Source of the DNA: Desulfosporosinus sp.
GTDB taxonomy: Bacteria; Bacillota; Desulfitobacteriia; Desulfitobacteriales; Desulfitobacteriaceae
Length of the DNA: 6,241 bases
NCBI GenBank assembly: GCA_003132105.1
Contig: PKWS01000002.1
Coordinates: 1 to 6,241, forward strand
Direction: 5' to 3'
A program made the position numbers and the translations under genes. Within the stretch, counting starts at the first letter, position 1; each line of letters opens with the position of its first letter. Positions 4,341-6,241 of the stretch are shown in pieces. The notes under the pieces are model-generated. The model saw only the letters and a program-made list of their open reading frames with translations. It had not been told where the DNA came from and did no database searches.

Positions 4341-5903
4341 ATGTTAAATCCAGGCCAAATGCTAGATATAAAATACGAAGTAATAAAGGTCTTAGGACAT
4401 GGCGGTATGGGGACAGTGTATCTCTGCAAGAATAGCAGGTTAGGAAATCTTTGGGCAGTTAAGGAAGTAAATAGCAAGTGGAAAAACCAAATAGATTTTC
4501 TTGCTGAGCCTAATATGCTCAAAAACTTAAACCACATAGGAATTGTACGAATTATTGATATCTTTTATGAAGACGATAATTTATACATTGTGGAGGATTA
4601 CATTGAAGGAAAGACCTTGAAGGAGCATGTAAAGGCTGAAGGTCCACTGCCTTCAGCATTGGTGGAGGACATATCACGACAGCTGTGCAGCATATTAGAG
4701 TACCTTCACAGCTTTAATCCACCGATTGTATATAGAGATTTGAAGCCCTCTAACATAATGATTAAGCCTAACAACAAGGTAGTACTTATCGACTTTGGAA
4801 TAGCACGCATCTATAAGGAAAGCCAAGAAGGCGACACTATGATCTTAGGTTCTAAGGGATACATAGCACCAGAACAGCTTGTGAATATCCAGTCTAATAC
4901 TCAGACTGATATTTATTCTCTTGGCGCCACTATGTTTTTTATGCTTACAGGAAAATCCATAACCCTTCCCACAGAACTTATGGCGGAGGAAAATTACCCT
5001 AAGCATGCAACGAAGAGTTTAGTTAAAGTTATTCAAAAGGCTACAGCGATAGAGCCTAAAAGTCGCTATAGTAATGTAGCGCTGATGCTGTCTGATCTTA
5101 ATGCTGTTATAGCTGATGGAGAAGAAACAGTGTTCCATGATCCGGCTTCTGAGGCTACCAAAAAAAGAGTTTTTGTAGCGCCTATAATACCTATTATAAC
5201 TGATGGAGAACAAACAGTGTTTATGAATTCCCATAAATCTGTTGCTGTGGCTCCTCAAAAAAGAGTTTTGATGGTGGCTAAAATGCTTAAGAAAAGGACT
5301 AAATTAATTATAATAGCATTGCTTGCTTGTGTTATTGCATTGATTTTCTATTCCGTTCTCATGAGTAAAGCTGCTCCTAAAGCACCAGAGAAAATAGCGC
5401 CTAAGGTAGAACCCACAAAGGAAGTTGTGGAAAAGGACACGATTGTTAAGGGAATTTTAGACCTCGGAAATCCTGTCAATTTAAATTCTGGGTCTAGTAG
5501 TGGAAAAGGTAAGGGTAAAGATAGGAATAAGAATCTACAAGCATTTGTTTTAAATCCTGCTGCATCTATTTCTAACTCAAAACTATCTATTTCATTAATT
5601 GACCTTGAGGTGGTCAATGAGAATGAGGTTATAGCGACTTTAAACCTTCGAAACACAGTTGATTCTGCTTTAAAATTAGATCTTAGTAAAACCTATTTAG
5701 TTAATGGTGAAAACCGCTCTACAAAAGTCTCTACTCCTAATTCAACTAATCTGCTTTCAATTCCTCAAAGCTCAAGCATACAGGAATTGAAGCTATACTT
5801 TCAAGATTTCAATTTTGAAGGAAGTCCCTATACATTAAAAACAGTTTTAAGCTCTTCTATAAATAAGACTATAAATTTAACTGTAGATATAAATAATCCT
5901 TAA
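4341..5903 (+). CDS. Membrane-anchored Hanks-type Ser/Thr protein kinase with novel outer domain
   Basis: A 520-residue, single-pass membrane kinase. The catalytic domain (about 10-255) is complete: Gly-rich loop GHGGMGTV (19-26), Lys41 in AVKEV, Glu56 as the likely helix-C partner, catalytic YRDLKPSN (131-138; D133, K135, N138), DFG (151-153), APE (176-178), D190 and R242. YRD replaces HRD, which is common in bacterial kinases. The juxtamembrane linker (256-320) holds two copies of a DGE(E/Q)TVF motif (259-265 and 288-294), each followed by a basic KRV segment. A hydrophobic helix at 321-340 is the probable membrane span; the remainder (341-520) should lie outside: a Pro/Lys/Glu linker, a Gly/Ser/Lys stretch (383-398), and a beta-strand-rich domain (about 412-518). 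No PASTA repeats are recognisable. GAGG (4331-4334), 6 bases upstream, supports the start. No phosphatase or FHA gene is in the window, so substrates are unknown. It lies between two sbcC fragments. Confidence 0.9.
   Translation: MLNPGQMLDIKYEVIKVLGHGGMGTVYLCKNSRLGNLWAVKEVNSKWKNQIDFLAEPNMLKNLNHIGIVRIIDIFYEDDNLYIVEDYIEGKTLKEHVKAEGPLPSALVEDISRQLCSILEYLHSFNPPIVYRDLKPSNIMIKPNNKVVLIDFGIARIYKESQEGDTMILGSKGYIAPEQLVNIQSNTQTDIYSLGATMFFMLTGKSITLPTELMAEENYPKHATKSLVKVIQKATAIEPKSRYSNVALMLSDLNAVIADGEETVFHDPASEATKKRVFVAPIIPIITDGEQTVFMNSHKSVAVAPQKRVLMVAKMLKKRTKLIIIALLACVIALIFYSVLMSKAAPKAPEKIAPKVEPTKEVVEKDTIVKGILDLGNPVNLNSGSSSGKGKGKDRNKNLQAFVLNPAASISNSKLSISLIDLEVVNENEVIATLNLRNTVDSALKLDLSKTYLVNGENRSTKVSTPNSTNLLSIPQSSSIQELKLYFQDFNFEGSPYTLKTVLSSSINKTINLTVDINNP
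5104..5269 (+). repeat. Imperfect in-gene tandem repeat encoding the DGExTVF motifs
   Basis: The 31 bases at 5104-5134 recur at 5191-5221 with 28 identical, a spacing of 87 bases (29 codons). A second matching block, 5153-5173, recurs at 5249-5269 with 18 of 21 identical and a spacing of 96, so the second unit has gained three codons. It is an in-frame duplication of the kinase's juxtamembrane unit. Confidence 0.8.
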
Positions 5904-5917
5904 CGAAATTTCATGTA

Positions 5918-6154
5918 GGATGTCATTCAAAGCTACACAGACGGTGTGGAAATTGGCACCATGTTTATTGATGAGGGCTTGGAGCCTGGGATGTCGAATC
6001 ACTTGAACAGGCTATTATGAAGCTCATTAGTTTAACATCTGGGAATAGGCTCATTGGTACAATCTCACACGTCAGTGAACTAAAAGATCGGATCGATAAG
6101 AAGGTTGTCATCAAAAAAGGCATTGTAGGAAGTACAATTGACTTAGTGAGGTGA
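5918..6154 (+). pseudogene. sbcC: Second sbcC 3'-end fragment (direct repeat, copy B), frameshifted
   Basis: It begins abruptly 14 bases after the kinase stop and matches 3532-3769 to the sbcC stop. It encodes DVIQSYTDGVEIGTMFIDEG; a one-base deletion at about 5978-5980 (GGGCTTGG instead of GGGCTTTGG) then breaks the D-loop, and reading continues in another frame with ISLTSGNRLIGT, SHVSELKDRIDKKV and GSTIDLVR to TGA 6152-6154. Asp is also changed to Gly just before Walker B. There is no start, signature motif or upstream sbcC sequence, so it cannot be functional. Several third-position differences from copy A suggest the two copies came from diverged sbcC alleles or separated long ago. Confidence 0.92.
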
Positions 6155-6210
6155 ATACCGATTTTCTCCCATTAATCATATATTAATTATAATTTAAAAA
6201 TGTGGAATCT

Positions 6211-6229
6211 TGGTGGGGTCAGACCCAAT
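6211..6229. other. GGGTCAGACCC hairpin, possible mobile-element end
   Basis: GGG-TCAGA-CCC (6216-6226) is flanked by TTGG and AA, giving a small stem-loop close to the window edge. Motifs of the form GGGGTCAGACCCC are common at the edges of transposase-associated repeats in several bacterial phyla. The neighbouring sequence ends at 6241, so the element cannot be confirmed. Confidence 0.25.
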
Positions 6230-6241
6230 GTCATAAAGCTA

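Noticed and set aside
5019..5656. Two minus-strand open frames within the kinase gene
   Set aside because: They are shadows of the AT-rich, low-complexity linker and outer-domain coding sequence on the plus strand.
1..6241. CRISPR array, tRNA or rRNA genes, transposase or integrase genes
   Set aside because: None is visible on either strand; no regularly spaced repeats, cloverleaf-like sequence or DDE/tyrosine-recombinase motifs were found.

Overview
The window reads as chromosome from a low-GC, Gram-positive anaerobe. AT-rich intergenic DNA, strong GGAGG-type ribosome binding sites, a GTG start, short T-tailed terminators and HsmA-, NudC- and SbcDC-type proteins all fit Firmicutes/Clostridia. 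A Desulfosporosinus/Desulfitobacterium-like host is a guess from gene content, not something the sequence proves.

Layout from left to right. (1) 1-1747, plus strand: a small cysteine-free carboxymuconolactone decarboxylase (CMD)-family protein, then an intact NAD(H)/NAD-cap pyrophosphatase (nudC) and a four-helix membrane protein of the HsmA/TIGR03987 family. (2) 1763-1819: a short remnant matching the 3' end of the CMD gene, merging into a terminator for the opposite strand. (3) 1825-2621, minus strand: a two-gene toxin-antitoxin-like module, a UPF0175-type antitoxin followed by a DUF3368 (PIN-like) toxin with a 4-base overlap. (4) 2855-3769, plus strand: a heavily decayed sbcDC operon. It keeps the sbcD start codon, a middle piece of sbcD with a 10-bp tandem duplication, a large deletion fusing sbcD to sbcC, and a frameshifted 3' third of sbcC. 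(5) 3770-4340: about 570 bases with no convincing gene but two strong terminators and a very short possible leader ORF. (6) 4341-5903, plus strand: a membrane-anchored Hanks-type Ser/Thr kinase with a duplicated juxtamembrane Thr motif and a predicted beta-rich outer domain without recognisable PASTA repeats. (7) 5918-6154: a second, independently damaged copy of the last ~237 bases of sbcC, then AT-rich DNA and a small GGGTCAGACCC hairpin.

Together this looks like a plastic accessory region and not one pathway. CMD, NudC and HsmA share a loose redox/heme/NAD theme but their proximity proves no joint function. The most notable structure is that two genes (CMD and sbcC) each have their 3' end repeated in direct orientation further downstream, with intact genes lying between the copies (nudC-hsmA in one case, the kinase in the other). 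The toxin-antitoxin pair and the shattered sbcDC operon lie between these two segments. No transposase, integrase, CRISPR array, tRNA or rRNA is visible. I found no confident new defence system; the kinase cassette between sbcC remnants is the best candidate for something undescribed.
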